Shown in pieces: positions 7,007-15,620 of a stretch of 27,646 nucleotides of DNA (positions within the stretch are counted from its first letter, which is position 1; each line of letters begins with the position of its first letter). This DNA comes from Eubacterium sp. UBA3720 (GTDB lineage: Bacteria > Bacillota > Clostridia > Lachnospirales > Lachnospiraceae): NCBI GenBank assembly GCA_002371335.1, contig DFHP01000073.1:1270-28915 (forward strand), written 5' to 3'. Position numbers and translations under genes: made by a program. Under the pieces are notes generated by a model, which made no database searches, was not told the origin of the DNA, and saw only the letters and a list, made by a program, of their open reading frames with translations.

Positions 7007-8365
7007 TTATATTTGACCTCCAGGAAAGCGGATCGTAAAATTACTTCCTTTTCCGGGTTCGCTTTCCACTGCGATCCCCCCGTTATGCAGCCGCACGATT
7101 TGTTTTACCATGGAAAGTCCCAGGCCCAGGCCGGAACCTTTGCCATATGCTCTTGATTTTTCAACGCGATAAAAGCGATTCCATATCTTTGGGAGATCTT
7201 CAGATGAGATTCCAATGCCGTCATCCGCAACACGCAATATGATTTCATTTCCTTCTTTCCTGAGGCTGACGCTAATCGTCCCTCCTTCTTTTCCATAACG
7301 ATATGCGTTTCGTATCAGGTTCTCAAGCATGCGGCTGATCAGCATCGCATCTGCTACCAACCGTATATCAGGCTGAATATCTTCTGACAGAACGATCCCT
7401 TTTTCAGAGAATTGTTTCTGATCCATACAGACCTTCCTGACGCAGGCACTCAGATCCAGCTCTTCAAAAACGGGCGTCTCTGTCTGTTGTTCCAACCGGG
7501 TATAGAAGAGCAGCGATTCCACCAGCCTGGACATTCGATAACCCTGCTTTTGTATGTCTCCAATGATCTCGTATAACTCCTTCTCACCTGACGCATTTTC
7601 AAATGCATACTCACACTGGGCAAGGATGGTCGTGATCGGTGTCCTCAGTTCGTGGGAAGCATCTGCAGTGAACTGCCTTTCCGCCTCAAAGTTCCGCTCC
7701 AGTTTATCAAACATCTTATTAAACGTGCCTGCTAACCGGTGCAGCTCATCTCCATTCTCATCGATTGCAATTCTCTTTGACAGGTCTCCGCTTATGCCGA
7801 TCTCCTCCGCTGTCCTGCTGATGGTGCGTATAGGCCGCAAAGATCTTCCCGCAAAGAAATATCCTCCTGCCGCCGCCAGAATAAAAAGGAGCGGGATAGA
7901 GATCAGGACCGAGTCGTATAGAGAAGCGGTTTCGATGGCCCCTGTACTTTTGCTGACAATGCCTCTTAGTCGTATCTCTCTTTTTTTATCTATCACTGAC
8001 AAATCATAGATCAGATAGTCCTCACCGTTTGCCGTTACTTCACGAACCGTATCGTCTTCAAATGGCAGTTTTTCCAGAGCATCTTCCGGTGCCCTCCCTC
8101 CAATGGCCATGCCATCCTCATCTAGGACCAGGCAGTACAGCCCGTTTCTGTAGGCGACAAAATCATCTTCGATCTCGAAAACGCCGTCATCATACTCCAC
8201 TTCCTTCGCGTTCTCCTGTACCATGGAGACCAGTGCGTTCTGAAGGTTTCGATGAGATTCTGACTTTGACACCAGGGAAATGAACACAAACACAATGCCC
8301 GCCAAAATCAGCATAAACAGGATGAACCACAGCGTGATCTTCAGCTTGATCGAAATTCTCCTCAT
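7007..8365 (-). CDS. Sensor histidine kinase (HisKA type)
   Basis: 452 residues. Two transmembrane helices (about 10-32 and 153-173) flank a ~120-residue external sensor domain. Then come a HAMP linker, the H-box FTADASHELRTP with phospho-acceptor His238, and the ATPase motifs: N-box ENLIRNAYRYG, G1 VADDGIGIS and G2 GSGLGLGLSMVKQIV. All kinase motifs look intact. The start overlaps the response regulator stop by four bases (ATGA), so the two are translationally coupled. The ligand is unknown. The truncated lipoprotein immediately downstream may once have been the sensor's partner or a target gene. Confidence 0.93.
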   Translation of the reverse strand: MRRISIKLKITLWFILFMLILAGIVFVFISLVSKSESHRNLQNALVSMVQENAKEVEYDDGVFEIEDDFVAYRNGLYCLVLDEDGMAIGGRAPEDALEKLPFEDDTVREVTANGEDYLIYDLSVIDKKREIRLRGIVSKSTGAIETASLYDSVLISIPLLFILAAAGGYFFAGRSLRPIRTISRTAEEIGISGDLSKRIAIDENGDELHRLAGTFNKMFDKLERNFEAERQFTADASHELRTPITTILAQCEYAFENASGEKELYEIIGDIQKQGYRMSRLVESLLFYTRLEQQTETPVFEELDLSACVRKVCMDQKQFSEKGIVLSEDIQPDIRLVADAMLISRMLENLIRNAYRYGKEGGTISVSLRKEGNEIILRVADDGIGISSEDLPKIWNRFYRVEKSRAYGKGSGLGLGLSMVKQIVRLHNGGIAVESEPGKGSNFTIRFPGGQI

Positions 8366-9036
8366 TTTTCCGCCCTCATGCAGTATCCGATGCCGTGAAT
8401 CGTATGGATCAGTTTTGTTTCCGACCCATCATCGATCTTCTTCCTAAGGTAACTGATGTAAACATCCACTACGTTTGTTCCGCCCTCATAATCATAATTC
8501 CAGATACTGTCTTCGATTTTCTGGCGGGAAAGCACTCTGTTTTTATTGCGCAGCAGGTATTCCAGGAGCATATACTCCCGGGTTGTCAGCGAAATCACCT
8601 TGTTTCCCCGTCTGACTTCATGTGTCTCGGTGTTCAGTGAGAGATCTGCAAGGGTATATATATTCGTCGGGTTCTTTGTAACCGTTCTAGTGACTGCCCG
8701 AATGCGGGCGGTCAGCTCATCGAAGGAAAAAGGCTTGACCAGATAATCATTTGCCCCTGTATCCAGGCCTTTTACCCTATCCGCAACCGTATCACGCGCT
8801 GTCAGAAAGATGACCGGCGTTAGGTTCCCTCTTTTTCTCAGTTCCCGCACAGCCTCCAGCCCGTCCATCTGCGGCATCATAATATCCAAAACCGCAACAT
8901 CATAGCCCGTGCTTTCAATATAGTCAATCGCATCCTGTCCATTAAAACAGGCATCCACCGCATGCCCTTCCGCATTCAGTTTTTTCACAATGATCTTATT
9001 CAATTCGGTATCGTCTTCAGCGATTAGTATTCTCAT
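8362..9036 (-). CDS. OmpR/PhoB-family response regulator
   Basis: 224 residues from the ATG at 9036 (MRILIAEDD). I prefer this to the ATG two codons upstream because GGAGG then has an 8-base spacer rather than 2. The receiver domain shows the acidic pocket AEDD, phospho-acceptor Asp51 in AVLDIMMP and the conserved Lys in YLVKPFSFDEL. The C-terminal winged-helix DNA-binding domain is intact (LTTREYMLLEYLLRN, VDVYISYLRKKI). It is the first gene of a two-gene operon with the histidine kinase. A structured non-coding element (9061-9240) lies just upstream. Confidence 0.93.
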   Translation of the reverse strand: MRILIAEDDTELNKIIVKKLNAEGHAVDACFNGQDAIDYIESTGYDVAVLDIMMPQMDGLEAVRELRKRGNLTPVIFLTARDTVADRVKGLDTGANDYLVKPFSFDELTARIRAVTRTVTKNPTNIYTLADLSLNTETHEVRRGNKVISLTTREYMLLEYLLRNKNRVLSRQKIEDSIWNYDYEGGTNVVDVYISYLRKKIDDGSETKLIHTIHGIGYCMRAEK

Positions 9037-9060
9037 GTACATTACCTCCGGCTGACATTA

Positions 9061-9240
9061 GTATTCAAGTCTCGCTCGCGAGACTTGGAGCGGGATTCGG
9101 GTCAGCTTCAGCTGACATCTTCCAAGCCGAATCCCTGCGCATCCTCGCGGAGCGTTTGTCTCACTGGGAGATTAGACCCCCACTGAGACAATCTTGTCAT
9201 AACCCGCCACTTAAGAAGCGGGGGTCTTCTCACACTAAGA
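9061..9240 (-). mobile_element. Multi-hairpin element upstream of the two-component operon, possible IS200/IS605-type relic
   Basis: No protein is encoded. The segment is almost wholly made of perfect inverted repeats: CAAGTCTCGC (9066-9075)/GCGAGACTTG (9078-9087); GGGATTCGG (9092-9100)/CCGAATCCC (9127-9135) enclosing GTCAGCT/AGCTGAC (9101-9107/9110-9116); GTCTCA (9158-9163)/TGAGAC (9184-9189); and the hairpin repeat at 9200-9236, which has a second copy at 5578-5614. This organisation is what is left when an IS200/IS605-type element loses its transposase and keeps its hairpin ends, or it may be a structured leader RNA for the downstream regulator gene. Seen: the repeats. Inferred: mobile origin. 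Confidence 0.45.
9200..9236. repeat. 37-bp hairpin repeat, copy 2
   Basis: Reverse complement of 5578-5614 with four differences. On the plus strand the stem reads CCCGC/GCGGG where copy 1 has CCCAT/GTGGG: one A-T pair has become G-C and a T-G wobble has become C-G, so pairing is kept. That supports a selected hairpin and not chance similarity. Confidence 0.6.
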
Positions 9241-9346
9241 TAAACTAAAACTTTCTACATGTCATTATTCTGATTACGAATAATATCAGCTTTTTCCTAA
9301 CACGCCTCAAACAAAATACAAGAAAGAATGCCTTCTTAATTTTTAT

Positions 9347-11068
9347 TCAATAAGAAAACTTCTCAGTCAATCCGGATTTCTCAATCAGCTTCCGGTACAG
9401 CGGCGATTTTTCCAGTAGCTCCTCATGGGTTCCTGCCGCTTCTACCTGACCGTCTTCCATCACCACGATCTGATCTGCCTTCTCAATGGATCTAAGTCGG
9501 TGAGAAACGATGATAACTGTCTTTCCGACTATCAGCCTGTTCAAAGCATCCTGGATCTTTCGCTCGTTTTCCACATCCAGGCTGGCACTTATTTCATCCA
9601 GCAGAAGGATCGGCGCATTTTTTAAGAGCGCTCGCGCGATGGAAATTCGCTGACGTTCACCTCCGGAAAGCTTACTTCCATTTTCTCCGATGAACGTTTC
9701 GTAGCCTTCAGGCAGTTTCAATATAAACTCTTCACAGTTCGCATATCGCGCCGCCTGCCGCACCTCTTCATCCGTCGCACCCGGACGGCCCATGCGGATA
9801 TTTTCCAGAACAGATGTGTTAAACAAGATCACATCCTGAAAAACAAATGATACCTTGTCAAACAGTGCGTCGGTAGATATTTCCTGTATGTCCCGCCCAT
9901 CGATACGGATACTGCCGGCATCATAATCGTACAATCTGGAAATGAGCCGGAGAATAGTAGACTTCCCACAGCCGGAAGGACCTACAATAGCCGTGACCCG
10001 GTCTTGCTTTGCTGTAAATCTCGCGCCATTTATCACCTTCGTCTCGTCGTTATAGGCAAATCGCACATCCCGAAGTTCTATGTCAAAGTGTTTCAGTTCC
10101 ACGTCCGCGCCCGTCTGGGTGGGCGTATTTCGCAGTTCGTTGATGCGTTTTACTCTGGCGTCCAGATAAAAGAATTCAGCAAAGTAATCTTCCATGGCGC
10201 CTGCCGCATCCACCAGGCGCATGGATGCCAGCATAAAACCGATGACAAGGATCAGCTGAACTGCATTTGCCCTCAGCAAAGCTGCGGAAACCACTGCAAT
10301 ACATCCGATGCTCAGCTTCATAACCGTGGTGGAAAGCAGAATAGGCATGGCCTGGGTAAGTTCTGCCTTCACCCGCAGTTTTTCCGCAGTGTCCAAAGAG
10401 GATGCGACTGCCTTGTAGTTTTCTTTCTCAAAGCCGCAGCTCTTGATCTCCCGCTGCAGCTCGATGGCCTCCTGAAACGCCTCTGTGGTCTCCCGCATTT
10501 TCCAAAAATATTTCTCTGTCCACCGCTTCTGCGCCTTTTGAGACAGGAACATTAACGAAAGCCCTGTCACTAATGGGATCAGCACAGCAAGGCCAAGAAG
10601 CGGATCAGATACCAGCAGAAGAACCACCATCACGATAAGAAAAAAAACGTAGGCGATGCAGCGTGGAATGGAGTGGCTCATGGCATGCTCAATATCTGTC
10701 ACGTCCTGCATGATGGTTTGGGCAAGGTCACTTAAGTCATGCCGGGAAAAATAAGACAGCGGCAATTCCTTAAGCCGGTCGGCAATCTCCAGCCGCAGGT
10801 CAGTAGCTTCTTTATATGTAGCGTTGAACGTCAGCACATATTCGCGGTCGATGATGACGTACAGTACCACCAGCGTGACTGCGATGATGGACAGGTAGTA
10901 CCAGGCCGGTTTTTCAACCTCCTGAAGTACGTTATCGCCATAGTGCATGGCGATCAGCATGAGTGCCATATATCCCACGTTCACAAAAAAGGATATGAGT
11001 GCCGCGCGCTCTACCGCATGGGCACCGCTGTCCGTCAGACTGAATCTTCGTTTTAACAATTCTTTCAT
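9347..11068 (-). CDS. ABC exporter-type half-transporter (membrane + ATPase), second of pair
   Basis: 573 residues starting at the ATG at 11068 (MKELLKRRFSL), chosen because GGAGG is 8 bases upstream and the ATG overlaps the previous gene's stop (ATGA). The N-terminal ~300 residues form the six-helix membrane domain; the C-terminal ATPase has Walker A GPSGCGKST (near residue 360), signature LSGGERQRISIARA, Walker B ILLLDEISASLD with catalytic Glu, and H-loop VSHRL. It should pair with the preceding half-transporter as a heterodimer. Both ATP sites look competent. With the divergent AraC regulator this resembles YbtPQ-like iron/siderophore loci, although drug or peptide export is equally possible from sequence alone. 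Confidence 0.92.
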   Translation of the reverse strand: MKELLKRRFSLTDSGAHAVERAALISFFVNVGYMALMLIAMHYGDNVLQEVEKPAWYYLSIIAVTLVVLYVIIDREYVLTFNATYKEATDLRLEIADRLKELPLSYFSRHDLSDLAQTIMQDVTDIEHAMSHSIPRCIAYVFFLIVMVVLLLVSDPLLGLAVLIPLVTGLSLMFLSQKAQKRWTEKYFWKMRETTEAFQEAIELQREIKSCGFEKENYKAVASSLDTAEKLRVKAELTQAMPILLSTTVMKLSIGCIAVVSAALLRANAVQLILVIGFMLASMRLVDAAGAMEDYFAEFFYLDARVKRINELRNTPTQTGADVELKHFDIELRDVRFAYNDETKVINGARFTAKQDRVTAIVGPSGCGKSTILRLISRLYDYDAGSIRIDGRDIQEISTDALFDKVSFVFQDVILFNTSVLENIRMGRPGATDEEVRQAARYANCEEFILKLPEGYETFIGENGSKLSGGERQRISIARALLKNAPILLLDEISASLDVENERKIQDALNRLIVGKTVIIVSHRLRSIEKADQIVVMEDGQVEAAGTHEELLEKSPLYRKLIEKSGLTEKFSY

Positions 11069-12795
11069 GTGCGCACCCTCCATTCATTTGCTTTCATAAA
11101 TTCCTCCTGCAGATTCCGGTATGCAGAATTTTGTCCCATCAGTTCCCTGTGGTTTCCGCGTTCGATCACCTTTCCGTCATCGATCACCAGAATCTCGTCT
11201 ACGCCGGTGATGGAGCTGAGCCGGTGCGCGATCATGATTACAGTTTTTCCTTTCATCAGATTTGCAAAGGCCAGCTGCAGCTCGTATTCGTTCTCCGGAT
11301 CTGCAGCGGCGGAGGCTTCATCCAGAATGATGATCTTTGCGTCTTTAAGGATCGCCCGCGCAATGGCTATGCGCTGTACCTCGCCGCCGGAAAGGTGTAC
11401 TCCTTTTGATCCGATGACGGTATCTTCACGTTTTTCCAGTTTATCCAGTATCTCATCACACTGAGCGAGATGAAGTGCCTCCATCACCTTTTCGCGAGTC
11501 GCTTCGGGGCGTCCAAGCTTCACATTTTCATAGATACTCTTTTTAAACAGCTTCGCATCCTGAAACACATTTGCAATGTTCTTCGTCATTGCCTTCTCCG
11601 TGTATTCGCTGATATCATGCCCTCCAATGAATATCTGACCGCTGTCCAGTCGATAAAAGCCGGAAATAAGTCTGGCCAGAGTAGATTTCCCTCCGCCGGA
11701 AGCTCCCACAAGGGCATAGGTTTTGCCCTCTTCCAGTTTAAAAGAGAGATTCTCCACTATTTTTTGCTCCTCATAGCCAAAGGTCACATCCCGAAACTCA
11801 ATGGAATATCCGTCCATCTCCTCCCGCTGCCCGGCCGGGAGTTTTTTCTCCTCCATCTCTCCAAAAAGCATTTCTATCTTTTCAATACAAGATGTTGCCT
11901 GATAGATGTGCATTCCCAGATACATCACCTTATTCAGCGCCAGATAAAGAACGCCGTTGAATAAAGCATAAAACAGAAAGCCGACAAGCTGGCTCCGCAG
12001 GTCAGCACTGCCCCCATATCCGAAAAACAGAGCAGCCAGAAATATCGCGTTATAAAGTACCTGGAAGATTACGTACCATCTCCTGCAGCTCAGGCTATAT
12101 TGCAAAGCCAGATCAGCATATTCTGTAACAGACTGATAAAATTCCTTCAGTGACTGTACGCTGGTCTTAAATATCTTTAACACATGGATACCGCGCACAT
12201 ACTCCACCGCACCGGAATTCATCTTATCGGAAGCTGCCAGGTACTGTGTCATAAAGTTCTGATCTCCCATCATGTTTCGTATAAAGAGCGCCCCTGACAG
12301 AAAACTGACAGTAAACAGCACGCCCATCCGCCAGTCTGCATAGAACGCCAGAGGGATGCCAAACAAAGGAACAAACACGGCAGTCGTCAGATCCGGAATC
12401 ATATGAGCCACACTCGAATGAGTCATTGCAGTATTGTCATCTATAATTTTGCGGATGCGCCCGGATTCGTTCCTGTCATAGAAATCAAAAGAGGCTCTCA
12501 TCAAATGCCTGATACCTTGTTTTTTCAGATTTGTCTCCAGGCGGAACGCCAGCATGTGAGTGGACCAAAGTGCCAGAAAATAAACTACCGTATTGGCGAT
12601 GAGGAATATTACAACAAACCCTGCCAAAGAAACAGCTCCCTCCACATCGGCGTCAACGATAATCTTTCTGAGGAATCTGTAAAGATAATAATAGCTCACA
12701 ACGGAAAACGCCGCACCAGCCAGTGCCATAAGAATACCGGCGTAGGCAAGTCCGATCCGCTCCGGGACATATGTTTTCAGCTTTTTATAAATCAT
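11065..12795 (-). CDS. ABC exporter-type half-transporter, first of pair
   Basis: 576 residues from the ATG at 12795 (MIYKKLKTYVPERIG). An in-frame ATG exists at 12897, but only the one at 12795 has a strong ribosome site (AAAGGAG, 6-base spacer), and homologous half-transporters begin like this. The six-helix membrane domain comes first, then the ATPase with Walker A GASGGGKST (near residue 360), signature LSGGEVQRIAIARA, Walker B IIILDEASAAAD and H-loop IAHRL, all intact. It overlaps the second half-transporter by four bases. The substrate is undetermined; the AraC-linked pair layout suggests metal-chelate transport, as inference. Confidence 0.92.
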   Translation of the reverse strand: MIYKKLKTYVPERIGLAYAGILMALAGAAFSVVSYYYLYRFLRKIIVDADVEGAVSLAGFVVIFLIANTVVYFLALWSTHMLAFRLETNLKKQGIRHLMRASFDFYDRNESGRIRKIIDDNTAMTHSSVAHMIPDLTTAVFVPLFGIPLAFYADWRMGVLFTVSFLSGALFIRNMMGDQNFMTQYLAASDKMNSGAVEYVRGIHVLKIFKTSVQSLKEFYQSVTEYADLALQYSLSCRRWYVIFQVLYNAIFLAALFFGYGGSADLRSQLVGFLFYALFNGVLYLALNKVMYLGMHIYQATSCIEKIEMLFGEMEEKKLPAGQREEMDGYSIEFRDVTFGYEEQKIVENLSFKLEEGKTYALVGASGGGKSTLARLISGFYRLDSGQIFIGGHDISEYTEKAMTKNIANVFQDAKLFKKSIYENVKLGRPEATREKVMEALHLAQCDEILDKLEKREDTVIGSKGVHLSGGEVQRIAIARAILKDAKIIILDEASAAADPENEYELQLAFANLMKGKTVIMIAHRLSSITGVDEILVIDDGKVIERGNHRELMGQNSAYRNLQEEFMKANEWRVRT

Positions 12796-12983
12796 TTTTT
12801 CTCCTTTCTGTACTATCCGGAGGAAGAAACTTATTTTTTGTCTCCTCTCCTGATCCTTAAACGTCAGATGCTTGCGAAACTCCATGTAGATAGGCAATTG
12901 TGTGACGATTCAAACGGTTTTAATCGCAATAGATTTTTTCTTTTTCCCTGCCGACAGAGACAGGAGGACCGCTTTTGCCTCTC

Positions 12984-13166
12984 TTACAACCACACGATCA
13001 GCACAAGTAATACGCCAAAAAGCACAAATATTGCATGAAGCGTGGGATAAATACTTCTCAGAATCACGGAAAGAATAACCCATAATATCTGAATGCAAAT
13101 ATCCGTCCTGCAGCACGAAAATTGGTTATCTATAGCATTCTCCCTCCGCCCTCTTGCAAATCAGCG
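12984..13166 (-). pseudogene. Possible orphan C-terminal fragment of a membrane protein
   Basis: A minus-strand frame of about 60 codons, open from 13166 to a TAA at 12984-12986, has no ATG and ends in two strongly hydrophobic runs (IQILWVILSVIL, LHAIFVLFGVLLVLIVWL). This looks like the last transmembrane helices of a lost gene once located upstream of the ABC pair. Without a start or ribosome site it is probably not translated. The rest of the 12796-13317 gap holds only the candidate operator at 13191 and short AT-rich sequence. It could also be chance hydrophobicity. Confidence 0.3.
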
Positions 13167-13190
13167 TCATTTCCAATATAATGGCATATA

Positions 13191-13206
13191 GTTAGTTTCT
13201 TCTAAC
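13191..13206. promoter_or_regulatory. Candidate AraC-type operator (GTTAG-N6-CTAAC)
   Basis: A perfect 5-bp inverted repeat with a 6-bp centre lies in the divergent gap between the ABC pair and the araC-type gene, with AT-rich -10-like sequence (TATATT) nearby. Divergent AraC regulators usually bind such gaps. The short arms make this tentative. Confidence 0.3.
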
Positions 13207-13317
13207 CTTGTGTTATATTTTACTGTCTCTCAAAAACCAGCACAACAACTCAGTGAAAACACGGCTAATTGCCGTATCTTTGCGTCTGTCCGGCGTATTG
13301 AAATGTTGGAGAACTAG

Positions 13318-14283
13318 ATGGAAATTACTAAAGAACTATACATGAAAATGCTGGAAGATGGGGGCTTCATAAAAGATGACAGCTTCCCGCAAAACGACCC
13401 GAATCAATTTCAGTACAAGCTGACTAACGATACGGGAATCGGCACATCTCGATACTATATCGTTGAAAAAATGTTTGCAGTCAATATACAGGAGTTTCGT
13501 TTTTTTAAAGATACGCTGATCACATTCCCTGAACCAAAATTTTTGTCGATCCAGTATTTCCGTTCCGTTTCCGGAGAGGAACTACACCCCTATAATCAAT
13601 TGTCGCCAAACAGCCTTCGCGTTTATGTCGGCGGCGGGGACAGGACCTATCAGGCTCTTTTTCATAAAAACATTCCATTAAGCTCTGTCAGCATCAGCAT
13701 AATGCCTCAGTTTTACGAGCATTATCTGAATGAGAAGCCAGGAGGAGAAACACCGGAACTTTGCAAAACTTTCCGTACGATGACCGCCGGGACGGACCAT
13801 CCGAAACTGGTTCTGCTTCTGAGACAAGTGCAGTCTTATCAGGGCTTTGGTCCATCGGCAAAACTCTTTTACGAAGGAAAAGTTCTTGAGGCTCTGGCTC
13901 TTATACTGGATGAAGCAGTCCGCAAGGGCCGGCCAAAACAATCCTTTCACCTAAAGGCAGAGGATGAAGAAAACCTTGCCGCCGCCGTACGCTACATAAA
14001 TCACCACTTTGCCTTCGGAATCACTCTGGAGCAGCTCACAAAAATCACTTTCATGGGAAAGACGAAACTTAAAATCGCCTTTAAAGAATATACCGGTTGC
14101 AGCGTTTCAGAATACCTGATCCGTAAGCGCATTGACCACGCACAGCATCTTCTGATCGCTACGAGCCTTAGCATCGCGGAGATCGCGAAAGCGGTAGGTT
14201 ATGAACGTTCTGACAGCTTTTCTTCACAGTTCTCCCGGATCACCGGATTTCGGCCCACGGAGTATCGTAATCTATTGAAATGA
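13318..14283 (+). CDS. AraC-family transcriptional regulator
   Basis: 321 residues. The start ATG at 13318 follows GGAG with a 6-base spacer. The N-terminal ~215 residues form a cupin-like or unclassified sensor region; the C-terminal ~100 residues are the double helix-turn-helix of AraC proteins: LEQLTKITFMGKTKLKIAFKEYTG then SVSEYLIRKRIDHAQHLL, SIAEIAKAVGYERSDSFSSQFSRITGFRPTEYR. It is divergent from the ABC pair with about 520 bases between the start codons, the layout of YbtA/YbtPQ-type regulator-transporter loci. It probably activates the ABC operon when it senses the transported ligand; the ligand itself is not shown by the sequence. Confidence 0.92.
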   Translation: MEITKELYMKMLEDGGFIKDDSFPQNDPNQFQYKLTNDTGIGTSRYYIVEKMFAVNIQEFRFFKDTLITFPEPKFLSIQYFRSVSGEELHPYNQLSPNSLRVYVGGGDRTYQALFHKNIPLSSVSISIMPQFYEHYLNEKPGGETPELCKTFRTMTAGTDHPKLVLLLRQVQSYQGFGPSAKLFYEGKVLEALALILDEAVRKGRPKQSFHLKAEDEENLAAAVRYINHHFAFGITLEQLTKITFMGKTKLKIAFKEYTGCSVSEYLIRKRIDHAQHLLIATSLSIAEIAKAVGYERSDSFSSQFSRITGFRPTEYRNLLK

Positions 14284-14569
14284 ATATTATCTCTCTTTTC
14301 TTTTGCCTCATATGATCACAATTATTATCCCAGACGGCGTTTCCATACAAAAACTCCATCCAGAAATAAAATTTCTGTAAACTTCATCGAATTAACAGAA
14401 AATTCACTTCCTTTGTGTACAATTACTCTCAACTGGTGAAACGATGAATAAATAAGTAATTGTGAAACTCCATGAAGTTGGAAAACCATGTAATGATTCA
14501 ACCAATTTCCCATCCTCCATAGTTCCGCAATTGCCCTGAAGAATAAAGAGTGAAAGGATGTGATAAAAA
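14284..14569. other. Intergenic gap with inverted repeats, no gene seen
   Basis: Between the araC-type gene and the thiol/redox operon I see no credible gene. ACAATTACT (14419-14427) and AGTAATTGT (14455-14463) are perfect 9-bp inverted copies. I could not assign a convincing -35/-10 pair for the downstream operon, although its promoter should lie here. Confidence 0.4.
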
Positions 14570-14716
14570 ATGATTGCCGAAAAAAAAGCTGTCATTCAGA
14601 TTATACTGCTTATAATAAGCGTGGCATTTATTATATATGGAGTGAATCGTGGCGAAGCAGCTTCTGTTCTGTCAAAGGCAATTAAAATCTGTCTGGAGTG
14701 TGTGGGAATTGGATAG
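14570..14716 (+). CDS. Small CD1871A-like CxxC membrane peptide
   Basis: 48 residues. It has one transmembrane helix (about 9-25, VIQIILLIISVAFIIYGV), then NRGEAASVLSKAIKICLECVGIG with a CxxC motif (CLEC) near the C-terminus. This layout and the ending match the short CD1871A-type CxxC peptides that precede a polyferredoxin and a TlpA protein in Clostridia. AAGGA lies about 12 bases before the ATG. Its stop overlaps the approach to the polyferredoxin gene, so the two are tightly coupled. A role in passing electrons or thiols across the membrane is an inference from the CxxC and neighbours. It is easily missed because it is short and because a longer frame overlaps it. Confidence 0.8.
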   Translation: MIAEKKAVIQIILLIISVAFIIYGVNRGEAASVLSKAIKICLECVGIG

Positions 14717-14726
14717 GAAAAATAAT

Positions 14727-15620
14727 TTGCGTTCACTCATCGTTTCCCGCTTCAGAGGCCTGATCCAAGCCATTGCCGCTTTACTGACCAATATACATCT
14801 CCCCAACTTTTTGAAGGGTGAAATCTACCGCGGCAGCGGGAAGACTGTATGTGTGCCGGGACTCAACTGCTATTCCTGTCCCGGGGCGGCAGGCTCCTGT
14901 CCCATCGGCTCCTTTCAGGCGGTTGTGGGATCATCAAAGTTCCGGTTTTCTTATTATATCACCGGCAGCCTGATCCTTATGGGCGTGCTGCTGGGCCGGT
15001 TCATCTGCGGATTCCTCTGTCCTTTTGGATGGTTTCAGGACCTTCTGCATAAAATACCGTTCAAAAAGCTGTCTACAAAGCGCTTAAAGCCTCTGCGTTA
15101 TATCAAATACGCGGTTTTGCTGGTGATGGTAGTGACACTTCCGGTCCTTGTGACCAATGAGCTGGGGATGGGAATCCCCTATTTCTGCAAGTATCTCTGT
15201 CCACAGGGAGTGCTGGAAGGAGCGATCCCGCTGTCTCTGGTTAACGGCAGCGTCCGCGCGGCGCTGGGAAATCTATTTAACTGGAAACTCGTAATATTGA
15301 TCTTCATTGCTGCCCTGAGCGTGATATTTTATCGCCCATTCTGCAAATGGCTATGCCCGCTGGGCGCATTCTACGCCCTGTTCAACCGGGTCTCTTTGCT
15401 GCAGATGAAGGTTCATAAAGACAAGTGTATCTCCTGCGGCAAATGCGCCAAGGTCTGCGAGATGGATGTAGATGTAACAAAGCATCCCAATCATACGGAG
15501 TGTATCCGGTGCGGCAAGTGCATTACAGCCTGCCCGGCCGGAGCTGTTTGTTACCGTTACGGATTCGGATCAGCGAAAAAGGACAATATTGATACAACAA
15601 ACGGAGGAACAAATTCATGA
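14727..15620 (+). CDS. Membrane 4Fe-4S polyferredoxin (NosR/YccM/CcdA-partner type)
   Basis: 297 residues from the TTG at 14727, preceded by AGGA with an 8-base spacer. The in-frame ATG at 14649 would overlap most of the CxxC peptide gene and adds a tail with no membrane-protein character, so I reject it. Several membrane helices alternate with cysteine motifs: CYSCPGAAGSCPIG, CGFLCPFGWFQ, CKYLCPQG and CKWLCPLGAF, then two ferredoxin motifs (CISCGKCAKVC, CIRCGKCITAC) that hold two 4Fe-4S clusters. It probably moves electrons through the membrane to the TlpA protein encoded next, whose start overlaps this stop (ATGA). Confidence 0.88.
   Translation: MRSLIVSRFRGLIQAIAALLTNIHLPNFLKGEIYRGSGKTVCVPGLNCYSCPGAAGSCPIGSFQAVVGSSKFRFSYYITGSLILMGVLLGRFICGFLCPFGWFQDLLHKIPFKKLSTKRLKPLRYIKYAVLLVMVVTLPVLVTNELGMGIPYFCKYLCPQGVLEGAIPLSLVNGSVRAALGNLFNWKLVILIFIAALSVIFYRPFCKWLCPLGAFYALFNRVSLLQMKVHKDKCISCGKCAKVCEMDVDVTKHPNHTECIRCGKCITACPAGAVCYRYGFGSAKKDNIDTTNGGTNS

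Noticed and set aside
12796..12897. 34-residue N-terminal extension of the first ABC protein
   Set aside because: No ribosome site at 12897, while AAAGGAG precedes the ATG at 12795.
12910..13116. 68-codon minus-strand frame starting MLQDGYLHSD
   Set aside because: Composition is not protein-like and a different frame of the same DNA reads as a membrane fragment; neither is well supported as an active gene.
14649..14726. ATG start at 14649 for the polyferredoxin
   Set aside because: It overlaps most of the CxxC peptide gene and has no ribosome site; TTG at 14727 has AGGA at 8 bases.
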